Shown here in pieces: positions 51,096 through 60,131 of a stretch of DNA of 64,000 bases (positions are counted from its first letter, which is position 1; each line of letters starts with the position of its first letter). The stretch lies in the NCBI RefSeq assembly GCF_002899825.2, contig NZ_PPED02000004.1:248001-312000 (forward strand), read 5' to 3'. This DNA is from Chryseobacterium phosphatilyticum (GTDB lineage Bacteria; Bacteroidota; Bacteroidia; Flavobacteriales; Weeksellaceae). A program made the translations under genes and the position numbers. The notes beneath the pieces are model-generated. The model made no database searches. It had not been told where the DNA came from and was given only the letters and a program-made list of their open reading frames with translations.

Positions 51096-52208
51096 TTACT
51101 GATTGGCTCTTTTAAGATAAAGATAAAGAGTAAGCGGCAGGAATACCAGGTTAGGGAGCCACATGGCTAAAGCAGGTGGCAAACTTTTATTTTCTGAAAC
51201 TACTTTTAAGGCTTCAAATGAGAACACGAAAAGAAAGGCTAATGAAATTCCTATTGCAAGGTTAATCCCCAATCCTCCTCTTTTCTTCTGAGAAGATAAG
51301 GAAAGCGCCAGAAAGGTAAGAATGATAATAGAGACAGGCATCGATGTTCTTTGATGGAGCTCGTTCAGATAAGAATTCAGGTTACTGTTTCCCCTGGCCT
51401 TTTCTCTTTCGATAAATTTTAAAAGTTCCGGAGTTGTTTTATTTTGTCCCAGAAGTTCATTAGGGAAAAGCTCTTCCGGAGAATGGCTATAATTTTTTCT
51501 CAACTCAACACCATTACCCAACTTCTCAGAGTTGTCCTTATTGATGGTCTTTTCGTAGTAATTATTTAAAACAAACTGTTTTTTGGCACTATCCCAATAT
51601 ACTTCACTTGCTTTTAGTTCGTATACCATTCTACGGTCTTTATCAAACTTCTGATACACAAAGCTTGATCCCCTTCTTTCTCTTTTATTCCACGAATCGA
51701 CAAAAATATACTCCGTCTTACTGAGCTGTGAAGAAGCCGGTGCTGTACCTAAAATCCTTTCTTTATTGGCTGCATTATAGGTATAAGCTTCCAGTTCATT
51801 TTTTTTAATATTAGCCCACGGAAGAATCATGTGATACACCAAAAGAGCCATACAAGCAATCAAAATTGAAGTATAGAGATAAGGTTTTGCAAACCGGTGA
51901 AAGCTTGCACCACTACTGATAATGGCAACAATTTCTGTATTGTTGGCCATTCTGGAGGTGAAATAAATTACGGTAATAAACACCAAAATAGACAAGAATG
52001 TTACCACCAGGTTTACGATCCAGAAAGGATAAAAATGAATAAGGAAGTACGTCAGGTCAAGTTTCGGATCAATCGCCTTGGCATTCTCTATCCTTGGAAT
52101 CTTCTGCTGAACATCAATTACAAGTACTACTATAGACAATAGCACCAGCATGAAACTAAAGGTTCCAAGGTATTTTTTGATGATATACTTGTCTACAATT
52201 TTGATCAT
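51096..52208 (-). CDS. LptF/LptG family permease
   Basis: 370 residues: three membrane helices at each end (about 15-120 and 285-365) around a periplasmic beta-jellyroll domain. This is the layout of LptF and LptG, which with LptB2 pull lipopolysaccharide from the inner membrane. TIIDVQQ-like DVQQKIP and the helix MARMANNTEIVAIISSG region fit the family. Which of the two paralogs it is cannot be told. It lies 7 nt after tgt on the same strand. Confidence 0.93.
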   Translation of the reverse strand: MIKIVDKYIIKKYLGTFSFMLVLLSIVVLVIDVQQKIPRIENAKAIDPKLDLTYFLIHFYPFWIVNLVVTFLSILVFITVIYFTSRMANNTEIVAIISSGASFHRFAKPYLYTSILIACMALLVYHMILPWANIKKNELEAYTYNAANKERILGTAPASSQLSKTEYIFVDSWNKRERRGSSFVYQKFDKDRRMVYELKASEVYWDSAKKQFVLNNYYEKTINKDNSEKLGNGVELRKNYSHSPEELFPNELLGQNKTTPELLKFIEREKARGNSNLNSYLNELHQRTSMPVSIIILTFLALSLSSQKKRGGLGINLAIGISLAFLFVFSFEALKVVSENKSLPPALAMWLPNLVFLPLTLYLYLKRANQ

Positions 52209-52215
52209 AAGTTTT

Positions 52216-53346
52216 TTATAGTCTTTGTCTAAGAACCGGAACTACAGAATTTTTCCATTCATAAAAATCTCCCGCTATGATATGCTCTCTCGCTACTTTC
52301 ACCAAATCAAGGTAGAATGCAAGATTATGGATAGAAGCTATTTGCTTTGCCAGATATTCTTTAGACACAAACAAGTGACGAAGATACGCTTTTGAATATT
52401 CCTGATCTACAAAGCTGGCACCAAATTCGTCTAAAGGAGAGAAATCTTGTTTCCATTTCTCATTTTTAAGGTTCATTACCCCCTTCCATGTGAAAAGCAT
52501 AGCATTTCTCGCGTTTCTTGTCGGCATAACGCAATCCATCATATCAATTCCAAGGCCGATGGATTCCAGAATATTCCATGGTGTCCCAACACCCATTAGA
52601 TATCTTGGTTTTTCTTTTGGAAGAATATCTGTTACTTCATCCGTGATTCTGTACATTTCCTCTTCCGGCTCTCCTACAGAAAGCCCTCCGATTGCATTTC
52701 CTTCAGCTCCCGCTTCAGAAATTACTTCAGCAGAAATTTTTCTTAAATCTGAGTAGGTTGATCCCTGAACAATCGGGAAAAGTCTTTGCTTATGACCGTA
52801 TAGTTCAGGATTATCATTGGTCCATTCAATACATCTTTTTAACCAACGGTGTGTAAGCTCCATAGATGATTTTGCCTGGTTATATTCACAAGGATAAGGC
52901 GTACATTCGTCAAAAGCCATGAAAATATCAGCTCCGATCTGTCTTTGGATTTCCATGGATCTTTCCGGAGAAAACATATGATAGCTTCCGTCAATATGAG
53001 ACTTGAACCTTGCTCCTTCTTCTGTCATTTTTCTGTTACTCGCCAACGAGAACACCTGAAAGCCTCCGGAATCTGTAAGAATAGGAAGATCCCAGTTCAT
53101 AAATTTATGTAACCCACCTGCAGCCTGCATAGTCTCCATACCGGGACGAAGATAAAGATGGTAAGTATTACCCAGGATAATCTGAGCTTTTATGTCTTCT
53201 TTTAATTCTCTCTGATGGACTGTTTTCACACTTGCCACAGTTCCCACAGGCATAAAAATAGGCGTTTGAATTTTTCCGTGATCTGTGGTAATTTCCCCTG
53301 CTCTTGCTTTCCCTTCAGAGGTTTTTTCTATATTAAAAAATTTCAT
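52216..53346 (-). CDS. tgt: tRNA-guanine transglycosylase lacking zinc cysteines
   Basis: 376 residues. It swaps the wobble guanine in certain tRNAs for preQ1, a step in queuosine synthesis. The substrate Asp is in TDSGGFQ (92), GGLSVGEP is present, and the nucleophile Asp271 lies in DCVMPTRNAR. In well-studied bacterial enzymes a C-x-C-x-x-C zinc site follows; here that stretch (residues 306-318, DEFGASFVDQEYS) has no cysteine, though the following His340 is kept. The rest of the protein is well conserved, so it is probably active. Confidence 0.95.
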   Translation of the reverse strand: MKFFNIEKTSEGKARAGEITTDHGKIQTPIFMPVGTVASVKTVHQRELKEDIKAQIILGNTYHLYLRPGMETMQAAGGLHKFMNWDLPILTDSGGFQVFSLASNRKMTEEGARFKSHIDGSYHMFSPERSMEIQRQIGADIFMAFDECTPYPCEYNQAKSSMELTHRWLKRCIEWTNDNPELYGHKQRLFPIVQGSTYSDLRKISAEVISEAGAEGNAIGGLSVGEPEEEMYRITDEVTDILPKEKPRYLMGVGTPWNILESIGLGIDMMDCVMPTRNARNAMLFTWKGVMNLKNEKWKQDFSPLDEFGASFVDQEYSKAYLRHLFVSKEYLAKQIASIHNLAFYLDLVKVAREHIIAGDFYEWKNSVVPVLRQRL

Positions 53347-53404
53347 TCTAAGTACTTTTTTGTTCTCCGCTTCCGTGGTTAACTTTTTTATCCGGGAATC
53401 ATCA

Positions 53405-53773
53405 TTACCTTACTAAAGGCTGCATGCTTCCGTTCTGATTCATTTTATCCTTTATATATTGTTCGGCTTTCGGATCTTTTTTCATCAGAATTTCCTGTGC
53501 ATCACTGGTGATCCCCTCCATTTTTTCTTTAATAGTATAGTATTTAAAGCTTTCAACAAAATCTTCCGATTTTACATGATGAGATTTCAGAATGAATCTT
53601 GTCCCTGCTTCCAGATTTTTATTCTGATACATGAAAGTAGCCTGTTCATTGAGCATAAGATCTGCAATCACTTCAGCCATAACTTTCTCATCGATCAGAT
53701 TTTTAGGCTTATCGATAAAATCTTTGCATGAAAACAGACTCAGCAAAACAAAAATAAAGGTCAGCTTTTTCAT
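53405..53773 (-). CDS. DUF4296 family lipoprotein
   Basis: 122 residues from the ATG at 53773; an in-frame GTG at 53803 would add ten charged residues. Lipobox SLFSC is at residues 12-16. The mature domain starts KNLIDEKVMAEVIADLMLNEQATFM, the conserved opening of DUF4296, a helical Bacteroidota family of unknown function. It lies between the polyprenol glycosyltransferase and tgt on one strand, an arrangement I recall as common in Flavobacteria. Confidence 0.85.
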   Translation of the reverse strand: MKKLTFIFVLLSLFSCKDFIDKPKNLIDEKVMAEVIADLMLNEQATFMYQNKNLEAGTRFILKSHHVKSEDFVESFKYYTIKEKMEGITSDAQEILMKKDPKAEQYIKDKMNQNGSMQPLVR

Positions 53774-53838
53774 CAGTTTACTTTTATATTTTTTAATGAT
53801 CACTTGAAGCTTGGCTCCATCGTTTCAGGCTTTGTATT

Positions 53839-54555
53839 TTATAGTTTGTTGATGATTGATTTCCATTTTAAGTTTAAAACACCAAAAACAGCTTCGTGGA
53901 TAATTCCTCCATTCATCTTACTTTCCCCCAGAATCCTGTTGGTAAATATAATAGGAACTTCTACAATTTTGAAATTCTTTTTATATGCCCTGAACTTCAT
54001 TTCTATCTGAAATCCATATCCTTTCAATTTTACAGTATCCAGCCCTATTTCTTCCAGAACTCTTCTGGAGAAGCAAACAAATCCTGCCGTTGTATCGTAG
54101 ATAGGAAGTCCCAGAACAAACCGTACATATTTTGAAGCAAAATAAGAAAGCAAAACTCTTCCCATTGGCCAATTGACCACATTCACTCCTTTAGAATACC
54201 TTGAGCCAATCGCCATGTCTGCATTCAGGCAAGCTTCGAAAAGCTTAGGCAAATCATTTGGGTTGTGTGAAAAATCAGCATCCATTTCAAAAATGTAATC
54301 ATATTTATTTTCGATCGCCCACTTAAAACCATGGATATATGCCTTCCCCAAACCATCTTTCACATGTCTTATCGACAAATGCAGATAATGTGGATACTTC
54401 TTTTGTAATTCCTTTACAATCTCTGCTGTTCCATCCGGAGAAGAGTCATCCACTACCAGAATATGAAAGTCATCTTCCAATGCGAAAACCGCGGAAATAA
54501 TATTTTTAATATTTTCCTTTTCGTTGTAAGTCGGGATGATGACGAGTTTTTTCAT
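53839..54555 (-). CDS. Family 2 glycosyltransferase, polyprenol-phosphate mannose synthase-like
   Basis: 238 residues from the ATG at 54555, where the usual MKKLVIIPTYNEKENI begins; 15 upstream residues are open but not conserved-looking. VVDDSSPDGTAEI, the DXD-type MDADFSHNP and GLPIYDTTAGFVCFSRRVLE are as in dolichol- or polyprenol-phosphate mannosyltransferases. It moves a sugar from a nucleotide donor to a lipid phosphate at the inner face of the membrane. It has no C-terminal membrane domain. Confidence 0.9.
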   Translation of the reverse strand: MKKLVIIPTYNEKENIKNIISAVFALEDDFHILVVDDSSPDGTAEIVKELQKKYPHYLHLSIRHVKDGLGKAYIHGFKWAIENKYDYIFEMDADFSHNPNDLPKLFEACLNADMAIGSRYSKGVNVVNWPMGRVLLSYFASKYVRFVLGLPIYDTTAGFVCFSRRVLEEIGLDTVKLKGYGFQIEMKFRAYKKNFKIVEVPIIFTNRILGESKMNGGIIHEAVFGVLNLKWKSIINKL

Positions 54556-54564
54556 TTCAGTTTG

Positions 54565-54572
54565 CAAAGATA
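54565..54572 (-). promoter_or_regulatory. -7 box (TATCTTTG) for the GT2-DUF4296-tgt-LptF/G run
   Basis: An exact TAnnTTTG match on the minus strand ending 9 nt before the ATG at 54555. Confidence 0.5.
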
Positions 54573-54798
54573 GTTTATTTAACCTTTTTATTTTATACAA
54601 AATAATCTATAATTTTGCAAAAATCTTTTTCAAAGATCATGCGATTGAAACATAGACTTTTATTAATAAATCTGAGTTCCGTCCAAAATCTGAAAGGGAA
54701 TAGGTTTTAGCATTAATTTTCATGGATCAAGCAATAAAGAAATCTATGCCAAATTTGTGTTATTTAATGTTAAATAAGAAACAATAAAAAATTAAATT

Positions 54799-55467
54799 TT
54801 GCCATCGTCACAAAACTTCGTTAATCATATAAGAATACCTGAAAATAATGATTGGGTCATTTTTATACTTGTAGGCTGTATATTTTTATATGTTTTCATG
54901 ATGAATATTGTAGAAAGAGATGCCAGTCTTAAAGATTTTTTGCTTCAAAAATATTTTGACGCAAGTAACAACCTGCCCAGCTGGATCATCACTTCCTGTG
55001 TGACGACACTTACTTTATCCGTTTTAATTTCGCAGTATATTCCTATTGTTCCGAAATATATTGCAGATCTTCAACTTTTTGGACACCAATTGAATAAATT
55101 TGGATATACTTTACTCGCTATCCTATTTTTTTATATCATAAAATCAGCTTTAGGTTTTTTATTTTATCAAAGTATTGGAGATGGAAAAAAATGGTCGATA
55201 TTTTATTTCACCTGTACTAAATTCTATTTTATCCTGTCATTTTTGTTAATAATTTTGTGTGTATCCCATTATTACTTCCCTATTGACAGAAATAAAATGT
55301 TTTTATATTACGTCTTCTTCTTTTCTTTTGTATTCGTTTTCAAAGTATTTTTCTATTTATTTCACAAGAACAAGATTCTTCCGGAGAAATGGTATTATAA
55401 ATTTTTGTATATTTGCACCCTCCAAATCGCACCATTATTACTGCTTTGGAAGTTGTTATTTTTTTAA
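54799..55467 (+). CDS. DUF4271 family membrane protein, TTG start
   Basis: 222 residues with about six predicted membrane helices. HIRIPENNDWVIFILVGCIFLYVF at the start, then alternating hydrophobic helices and a basic C-terminal loop, fit DUF4271, which I recall next to hemD in many Flavobacteria. A stop lies two codons upstream (54793), so TTG at 54799 (or ATT) is the only start that keeps the first helix. That TTG sits in a promoter-like TAAATTTTG, so this box is unlikely to be the promoter of the gene. Function unknown. Confidence 0.8.
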   Translation: MPSSQNFVNHIRIPENNDWVIFILVGCIFLYVFMMNIVERDASLKDFLLQKYFDASNNLPSWIITSCVTTLTLSVLISQYIPIVPKYIADLQLFGHQLNKFGYTLLAILFFYIIKSALGFLFYQSIGDGKKWSIFYFTCTKFYFILSFLLIILCVSHYYFPIDRNKMFLYYVFFFSFVFVFKVFFYLFHKNKILPEKWYYKFLYICTLQIAPLLLLWKLLFF

Positions 55468-55476
55468 TAAAAGTCA

Positions 55477-56220
55477 ATGATGAGAATAAAGTCCATATTG
55501 GTTTCTCAACCAGCGCCTAGTGAGTCTTCTCCATATTTGGATATAGCGAAGAAGGAAAAAATAAAGATTGATTTCCGTCCATTTATCCACGTTGAAGGAG
55601 TTGACAATAAAGAACTTAGAACACAAAAAATAGATCTAACGCAATATACAGGTATTATCTTTACCAGTAAAAATGCGATTGACCATTATTTCAGGCTTGC
55701 AGAAGAACTGCGCTTTGCTGTTCCGGATACGATGCGATACATCTGTCAGTCGGAAGCAATTGCCAACTATCTTCAGAAGCACATTGTGTACAGAAAAAGA
55801 AAAATCAGCTTCGGAGAGAAAAATTTCTCTGACCTGTTACCTCTTTTCAAAAAATTCCCGACTGAAAAGTATTTGTTGCCATCTTCTGATGTTTTAAGCC
55901 CGGATATTGTAAAAACTTTAGATTCTGCTAATGTAGAGTGGACAAGAGCCATCATGTACCGTACGGTATGTAGTGACCTTACAGACATCAACATTAAAGA
56001 TTATGATATGTTGATCTTCTTCAGCCCTCAAGGAATCAAATCTTTACAACAAAACTTCCCGGATTTCAAACAGGATGAAACAAAAATCGGAGTTTTTGGA
56101 AATACGACTTTAGCTGCTGCAGAGGAAGCCGGATTAAAGGTAGATTTAATGGCTCCAACTAAGGAGACTCCTTCCATGACAATGGCTCTGGAAAAGTATA
56201 TTAAAGCGCTTCACAAATAG
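55477..56220 (+). CDS. hemD: Uroporphyrinogen-III synthase
   Basis: 247 residues (ATG ATG at the start; either is possible). It closes and inverts hydroxymethylbilane to uroporphyrinogen III in heme synthesis. The family is poorly conserved; here IKSILVSQPAPSESSPYLDIAKK, FTSKNAIDHYFRLAE, FFSPQGIKSLQQNFP and AAAEEAGLKVDLMAPT fit the two-domain fold. It follows DUF4271 by 9 nt and ends at a terminator. Confidence 0.9.
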   Translation: MMRIKSILVSQPAPSESSPYLDIAKKEKIKIDFRPFIHVEGVDNKELRTQKIDLTQYTGIIFTSKNAIDHYFRLAEELRFAVPDTMRYICQSEAIANYLQKHIVYRKRKISFGEKNFSDLLPLFKKFPTEKYLLPSSDVLSPDIVKTLDSANVEWTRAIMYRTVCSDLTDINIKDYDMLIFFSPQGIKSLQQNFPDFKQDETKIGVFGNTTLAAAEEAGLKVDLMAPTKETPSMTMALEKYIKALHK

Positions 56221-56241
56221 GCATTCAATACAAATACATAC

Positions 56242-56275
56242 AACCATCTTTTTTTAGGAAAAGATGGTTTTTTTA
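56242..56275 (+). terminator. Rho-independent terminator after hemD
   Basis: Arms aaccatctttt and aaaagatggtt with a 6-nt loop and T7. Confidence 0.9.
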
Positions 56276-56379
56276 TATAAAAAAGTTTAAACTATTCTTT
56301 AAATAGTAAAAATCAACACATTATAATATTATTTTTTCACATTTAGTAGATTTTTATTACATTTAGTAAAACTTTCAAT

Positions 56380-57519
56380 ATGAAAAAATTACTATTCTCT
56401 TTATTCTTATTCACAATTGTATTTGTACATGCACAAAATGACGATTGTACAGGAGCCATCTCCCTAACTGTTGGAACTGATTTCACATCGGGAGCAATCA
56501 CAGCAAACAATACCGGAGCGACCACCGACGGCTCTGCGCCTTCATGTAATTCAGACGCAGTAGAAAATGTATGGTTTAAAGTTGTGGTACCCCAAAGTGG
56601 AAATCTGAAGATTGAAACCAATGAAGCTTCAGGTTCTACCTTTGACGACACGGTACTTAATGTTTATAGCGGAACATGTGGAGCTTTAAATGAAATCGAC
56701 TGTGATGATGATGGAGGCTCGGGGTATTTCTCATCAATTTCTTTAACCGGACAAACTCCGGGATCTACTTTGTATATTAATGTATGGAAATACAGTGACA
56801 CTACAGATAGCGGAGAGTTTCAGATTTCAGCTTATGACCCTATCCCGCCAGCCAATGACAATTGCTCTGGAGCAATACCTTTAACTCCTGGAACTGATTT
56901 CGCATCAGGAGCAACTACTGTCACTAATGTGGGAGCAACTACAGACGGCTCTTTACCTCCATGTAATTCAGATGCCGTAGAAAATGTGTGGTTTACAGTA
57001 ACAGTGCCACAAAGCGGAAATCTAAAGATAGAAACCCAGCAGGTTTCAGGTTCTGATTTTGACGACAGTGTATTGAGCGTTTATAGTGGTACATGTGGAT
57101 CCTTAACAGAAGTTGGTTGTGATGAGGATAGTGGTGACGGATATTTCTCAATACTTACTTTAACCGGGCAAACTCCGGGATCTACTTTATATATCAATGT
57201 TTGGAAATACAGTTCTTCCACAGATAACGGAGAGTTCCAGATTTCAGCCTATGATGATACTCTGCTATCCACTCAGGAAGTCGCTGACAACAAAAAGAAA
57301 ATCACTGCATCTCCGAACCCTTTTAGTGATCAGCTTACCATCTCTGACATATCCGGTGTACAATCAATTTCGATTACAGATACTTCAGGAAAATTGGTGA
57401 AAACGATTGAAAAACCAACCTCTTCTTTATACCTGAAAGATTTAAAAGAAGGTTTATATTTCGTTACTTTAAAAATGAAAGACGGCAGTATCAAAACAAT
57501 TAAAACAATAAAAAAATAA
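56380..57519 (+). CDS. T9SS type A protein with duplicated PPC-like domains
   Basis: 379 residues. A signal peptide (ending HAQ) is followed by two near-identical beta-sandwich domains, residues 20-152 and 159-291, each opening with a D-x-C-x-GAI segment and containing GATTDGS, NSDAVENVWF, LxVYSGTCG and TGQTPGSTLYINVWKYS. They resemble the pre-peptidase C-terminal domain found in secreted proteases. The tail (308-379, SPNPFSDQLTI ... GLYFVTL) is a type A sorting signal. No catalytic domain is present, so it is probably a binding or matrix protein. Confidence 0.9.
   Translation: MKKLLFSLFLFTIVFVHAQNDDCTGAISLTVGTDFTSGAITANNTGATTDGSAPSCNSDAVENVWFKVVVPQSGNLKIETNEASGSTFDDTVLNVYSGTCGALNEIDCDDDGGSGYFSSISLTGQTPGSTLYINVWKYSDTTDSGEFQISAYDPIPPANDNCSGAIPLTPGTDFASGATTVTNVGATTDGSLPPCNSDAVENVWFTVTVPQSGNLKIETQQVSGSDFDDSVLSVYSGTCGSLTEVGCDEDSGDGYFSILTLTGQTPGSTLYINVWKYSSSTDNGEFQISAYDDTLLSTQEVADNKKKITASPNPFSDQLTISDISGVQSISITDTSGKLVKTIEKPTSSLYLKDLKEGLYFVTLKMKDGSIKTIKTIKK
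56437..57252 (+). repeat. Tandem duplication inside the PPC-domain gene
   Basis: The DNA of the two domains (56437-56835 and 56854-57252) aligns without gaps at equal length (399 bases each), with most changes at third codon positions, which points to an old but constrained duplication. Confidence 0.85.
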
Positions 57520-57541
57520 CCTTATTATCCAATATTAGTGA

Positions 57542-57569
57542 AAAGGCTATCAAAAGTTTGATAGCCTTT
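57542..57569 (+). terminator. Rho-independent terminator
   Basis: Arms aaaggctatcaaa and tttgatagccttt with a 2-nt loop; the T run is weak. Confidence 0.75.
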
Positions 57570-57571
57570 CT

Positions 57572-57579
57572 TATATTTG
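57572..57579 (+). promoter_or_regulatory. -7 box (TATATTTG) upstream of oligopeptidase B
   Basis: An exact TAnnTTTG match beginning 2 nt after the terminator stem, 78 nt before the ATG at 57658. Confidence 0.4.
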
Positions 57580-57657
57580 AACAAGAATTAACATTGAAAC
57601 AAAACGTCTGCATACAGCACTTCATAAATGTCAGACGCAACATATTAAAATATTCGG

Positions 57658-59703
57658 ATGAAAGCTCCACAGGCAAAAAAAATAGAAAAAATACTAGAAA
57701 CTCACGGCGACAGAAGAACAGATAATTACTTCTGGCTTAATGAAAGGGAAAACCCCGAGGTCATCAAATATCTTGAAGAAGAGAATGCTTATGAAGAATT
57801 CGTCATGAAAGATACAGAACAACTTCAGGAAGAGCTTTTTGAAGAAATGAAAGCCCGTTATAAAAAAGATGACGAGTCCCTTCCTTATTTCTTCAACGAA
57901 TACTGGTATATTGTACGGTACGAAGAAGGTAAGGAATATCCTATTTTCTGCAGAAAATTTAGCAGCCTGGATAATCAGGAAGAAATAGTGCTTGATGTTA
58001 ATATTTTAGCAGAAGGTGAAAACTATTTTGAAGTAGGGAGCGTAGCGGTAAGTCCTAGTAATGAGCTGGCTTCTTTCTCTGCCGATAATGTAGGAAGAAG
58101 AATTTATACTTTAAATTTTAAAAACTTAAAAACCGGAGAAATTCTTCCCGATGTTATCCCCAACACAACAGGAAAAGCCGTTTGGGCTAATGATAACAAG
58201 CATGTTTTTTATATCAGAAAAGATAAAAGTCTTCGGGCATTTCAGGTGTACCGACATAAACTGGGAACAGACGCTTCAGAAGATGTTCTTATCTTTCATG
58301 AAGAGGATGAAACTTTTGATGTCAATGTTTTTAAAACAAAATCATTGCAATATATATTCATTGCAAGTTCCAGTACAATTTCTGATGAACATCGTTTTAT
58401 TCCTTCTGATAATGTTTTTGCAGAATGGACTGTCATTCAGCCAAGAATTGATGACCTTGAATATTCTGTAGAGCATTATGAAGATGAATTCTACATTATT
58501 ACCAATGCTGACGACGCCATTAATTTTAAAATTGTAAAAACAAAGATCAACAACTGCGGTATGGCAAATTGGGTGGATGTTATCCCCCACCGTGCTGAAG
58601 TTTTATTAGAAGGTTTTGAGATTTTTAAAGATTATCTTGTGCTGGAGGAAAGAGAAAGAGGTTTACTACAGATCAAAATAATTGATGAGAAAACTCAGGA
58701 GTCTTATTATTTACCTTTCTCAGATCCTACTTACACAGCTTATATTGGGATCAACCTTGAGTTTGACACTGAAGTCCTGCGTTACGGATACACTTCATTA
58801 ACTCAACCCAGCTCTACATATGAATATAATATGAAAGAAAAAACCACAATACTTCTAAAGCAACAGGAAGTTTTGGGCGGAAAATTCTTTCCGGAAAATT
58901 ATATTTCTGAGAGAATCTGGGCAGATTCAAGAGACGGAAAAACCAAAGTCCCGATTTCTCTTGTTTACCATAAAGACACGAAGAAATCTGCAGACACACC
59001 TCTTCTTCTCTATGGATATGGAAGTTACGGGCACACCGTAGATGCCAGTTTCTCCAATGTAAGACTATCAATCCTGGATCGTGGCTTTATTTACGCAATT
59101 GCCCACATCCGTGGTGGAGAATATCTGGGAAGAGAGTGGTACGAGGATGGGAAGATGTTATTCAAGAAAAATACGTTCTTTGATTTTATTGATGCCGGGA
59201 AGTATTTGATAAAGGAGAATTACACTTCATCAAAACATCTATATGCAATGGGTGGAAGCGCAGGAGGCCTTCTGGTGGGTGCTGTTGTTAATTATGAACC
59301 ACAGCTCTTCAACGGAATTGTCGCACAGGTTCCTTTTGTAGATGTGGTAAGCACTATGCTTGATGATACCATCCCCTTAACAACAGGAGAATATGATGAA
59401 TGGGGAAATCCTAATGATAAAGAGTATTACTATTATATGAAAGATTACTCTCCTTATGATAATGTAGAAGCCAAAGATTATCCTCATATGTTGATTACAA
59501 CGGGACTTCATGATTCGCAGGTACAATATTGGGAGCCGGCAAAATGGACAGCCAAACTAAGAGAATTAAAGACAGATAATAATATTTTAATTTTCAAAAC
59601 AGACATGAGCTCTGGGCACGGCGGTGCAAGCGGAAGATTTGAATCGCTGAAAGAAGATGCATTAGAATATGCATTTTTGTTGAAAATAAATGATAATGGA
59701 TAA
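57658..59703 (+). CDS. ptrB: Oligopeptidase B-like S9 peptidase
   Basis: 681 residues, cytosolic (no signal peptide). A seven-blade propeller (about 70-400) caps an alpha/beta-hydrolase domain with nucleophile Ser534 in GGSAGG, Asp619 in TGLHDSQVQYWEP and His654 in SSGHGGASGRF. Oligopeptidase B cuts short peptides after Arg or Lys; the length, the HGDRRTDNYFWLNERENPEV opening and the YEEGKEYP segment fit this subfamily better than prolyl oligopeptidase. A small conserved gene follows 8 nt downstream. Confidence 0.94.
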   Translation: MKAPQAKKIEKILETHGDRRTDNYFWLNERENPEVIKYLEEENAYEEFVMKDTEQLQEELFEEMKARYKKDDESLPYFFNEYWYIVRYEEGKEYPIFCRKFSSLDNQEEIVLDVNILAEGENYFEVGSVAVSPSNELASFSADNVGRRIYTLNFKNLKTGEILPDVIPNTTGKAVWANDNKHVFYIRKDKSLRAFQVYRHKLGTDASEDVLIFHEEDETFDVNVFKTKSLQYIFIASSSTISDEHRFIPSDNVFAEWTVIQPRIDDLEYSVEHYEDEFYIITNADDAINFKIVKTKINNCGMANWVDVIPHRAEVLLEGFEIFKDYLVLEERERGLLQIKIIDEKTQESYYLPFSDPTYTAYIGINLEFDTEVLRYGYTSLTQPSSTYEYNMKEKTTILLKQQEVLGGKFFPENYISERIWADSRDGKTKVPISLVYHKDTKKSADTPLLLYGYGSYGHTVDASFSNVRLSILDRGFIYAIAHIRGGEYLGREWYEDGKMLFKKNTFFDFIDAGKYLIKENYTSSKHLYAMGGSAGGLLVGAVVNYEPQLFNGIVAQVPFVDVVSTMLDDTIPLTTGEYDEWGNPNDKEYYYYMKDYSPYDNVEAKDYPHMLITTGLHDSQVQYWEPAKWTAKLRELKTDNNILIFKTDMSSGHGGASGRFESLKEDALEYAFLLKINDNG

Positions 59704-59711
59704 AAGATTAA

Positions 59712-60056
59712 ATGATGATCAACGAAGCTGAATACTGGAAAAAAATAGAACAATTCTTCGAAGACAATTTTCAAACAGAGAAGAATCCGCCTATTGAAAC
59801 ACTATTGTTTCTGATAGGACTACAGGAACTGGGTAGCGGGCAACAGAAATATACAAAAGAGGATAAAGTAAACCTTATTCATATTGCGGTATGTAGATTA
59901 CTTGAACCCTTTGGATATTATAAATTTACCCATTATGAGGATGGGTGGCCACAGTTTGAGACTCTGGAAGAGCTCCCGGAATTAAAACCTAATGAGCAGA
60001 CCCTGCTTATGAAAAAGGCGATTATTCAATATTTTCAGGAAGAGGAATTATTATAA
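59712..60056 (+). CDS. Conserved hypothetical protein after oligopeptidase B
   Basis: 114 residues (ATG at 59712 or 59715), acidic and mostly helical, with PIETLLFLIGLQELGSG, KVNLIHIAVCRLLEPFGYY and WPQFETLEELPELKPNEQ. It is soluble with no signal or metal motif. Similar short proteins occur in other Bacteroidota as far as I recall, without known function. The 8-nt spacing to the peptidase gene shows one transcript, ended by the terminator at 60061. Confidence 0.75.
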   Translation: MMINEAEYWKKIEQFFEDNFQTEKNPPIETLLFLIGLQELGSGQQKYTKEDKVNLIHIAVCRLLEPFGYYKFTHYEDGWPQFETLEELPELKPNEQTLLMKKAIIQYFQEEELL

Positions 60057-60060
60057 AAAT

Positions 60061-60090
60061 AAAAGCTTGGAAAAATATCCAAGCTTTTTT
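60061..60090. terminator. Bidirectional terminator
   Basis: Arms aaaagcttgg and ccaagctttt with an 8-nt loop lie between convergent genes; T runs exist on both strands. Confidence 0.85.
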
Positions 60091-60131
60091 ATATTTTCAC
60101 ATATAAAGGCAATTTTAGAATTTGTTTTTCT

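Noticed and set aside
56339..56370. A 10-bp direct repeat (acatttagta) 20 nt apart upstream of the PPC-domain gene, as a possible operator
   Set aside because: It is AT-rich and short; such repeats are common by chance in these spacers, and neither copy fits the TAnnTTTG box.
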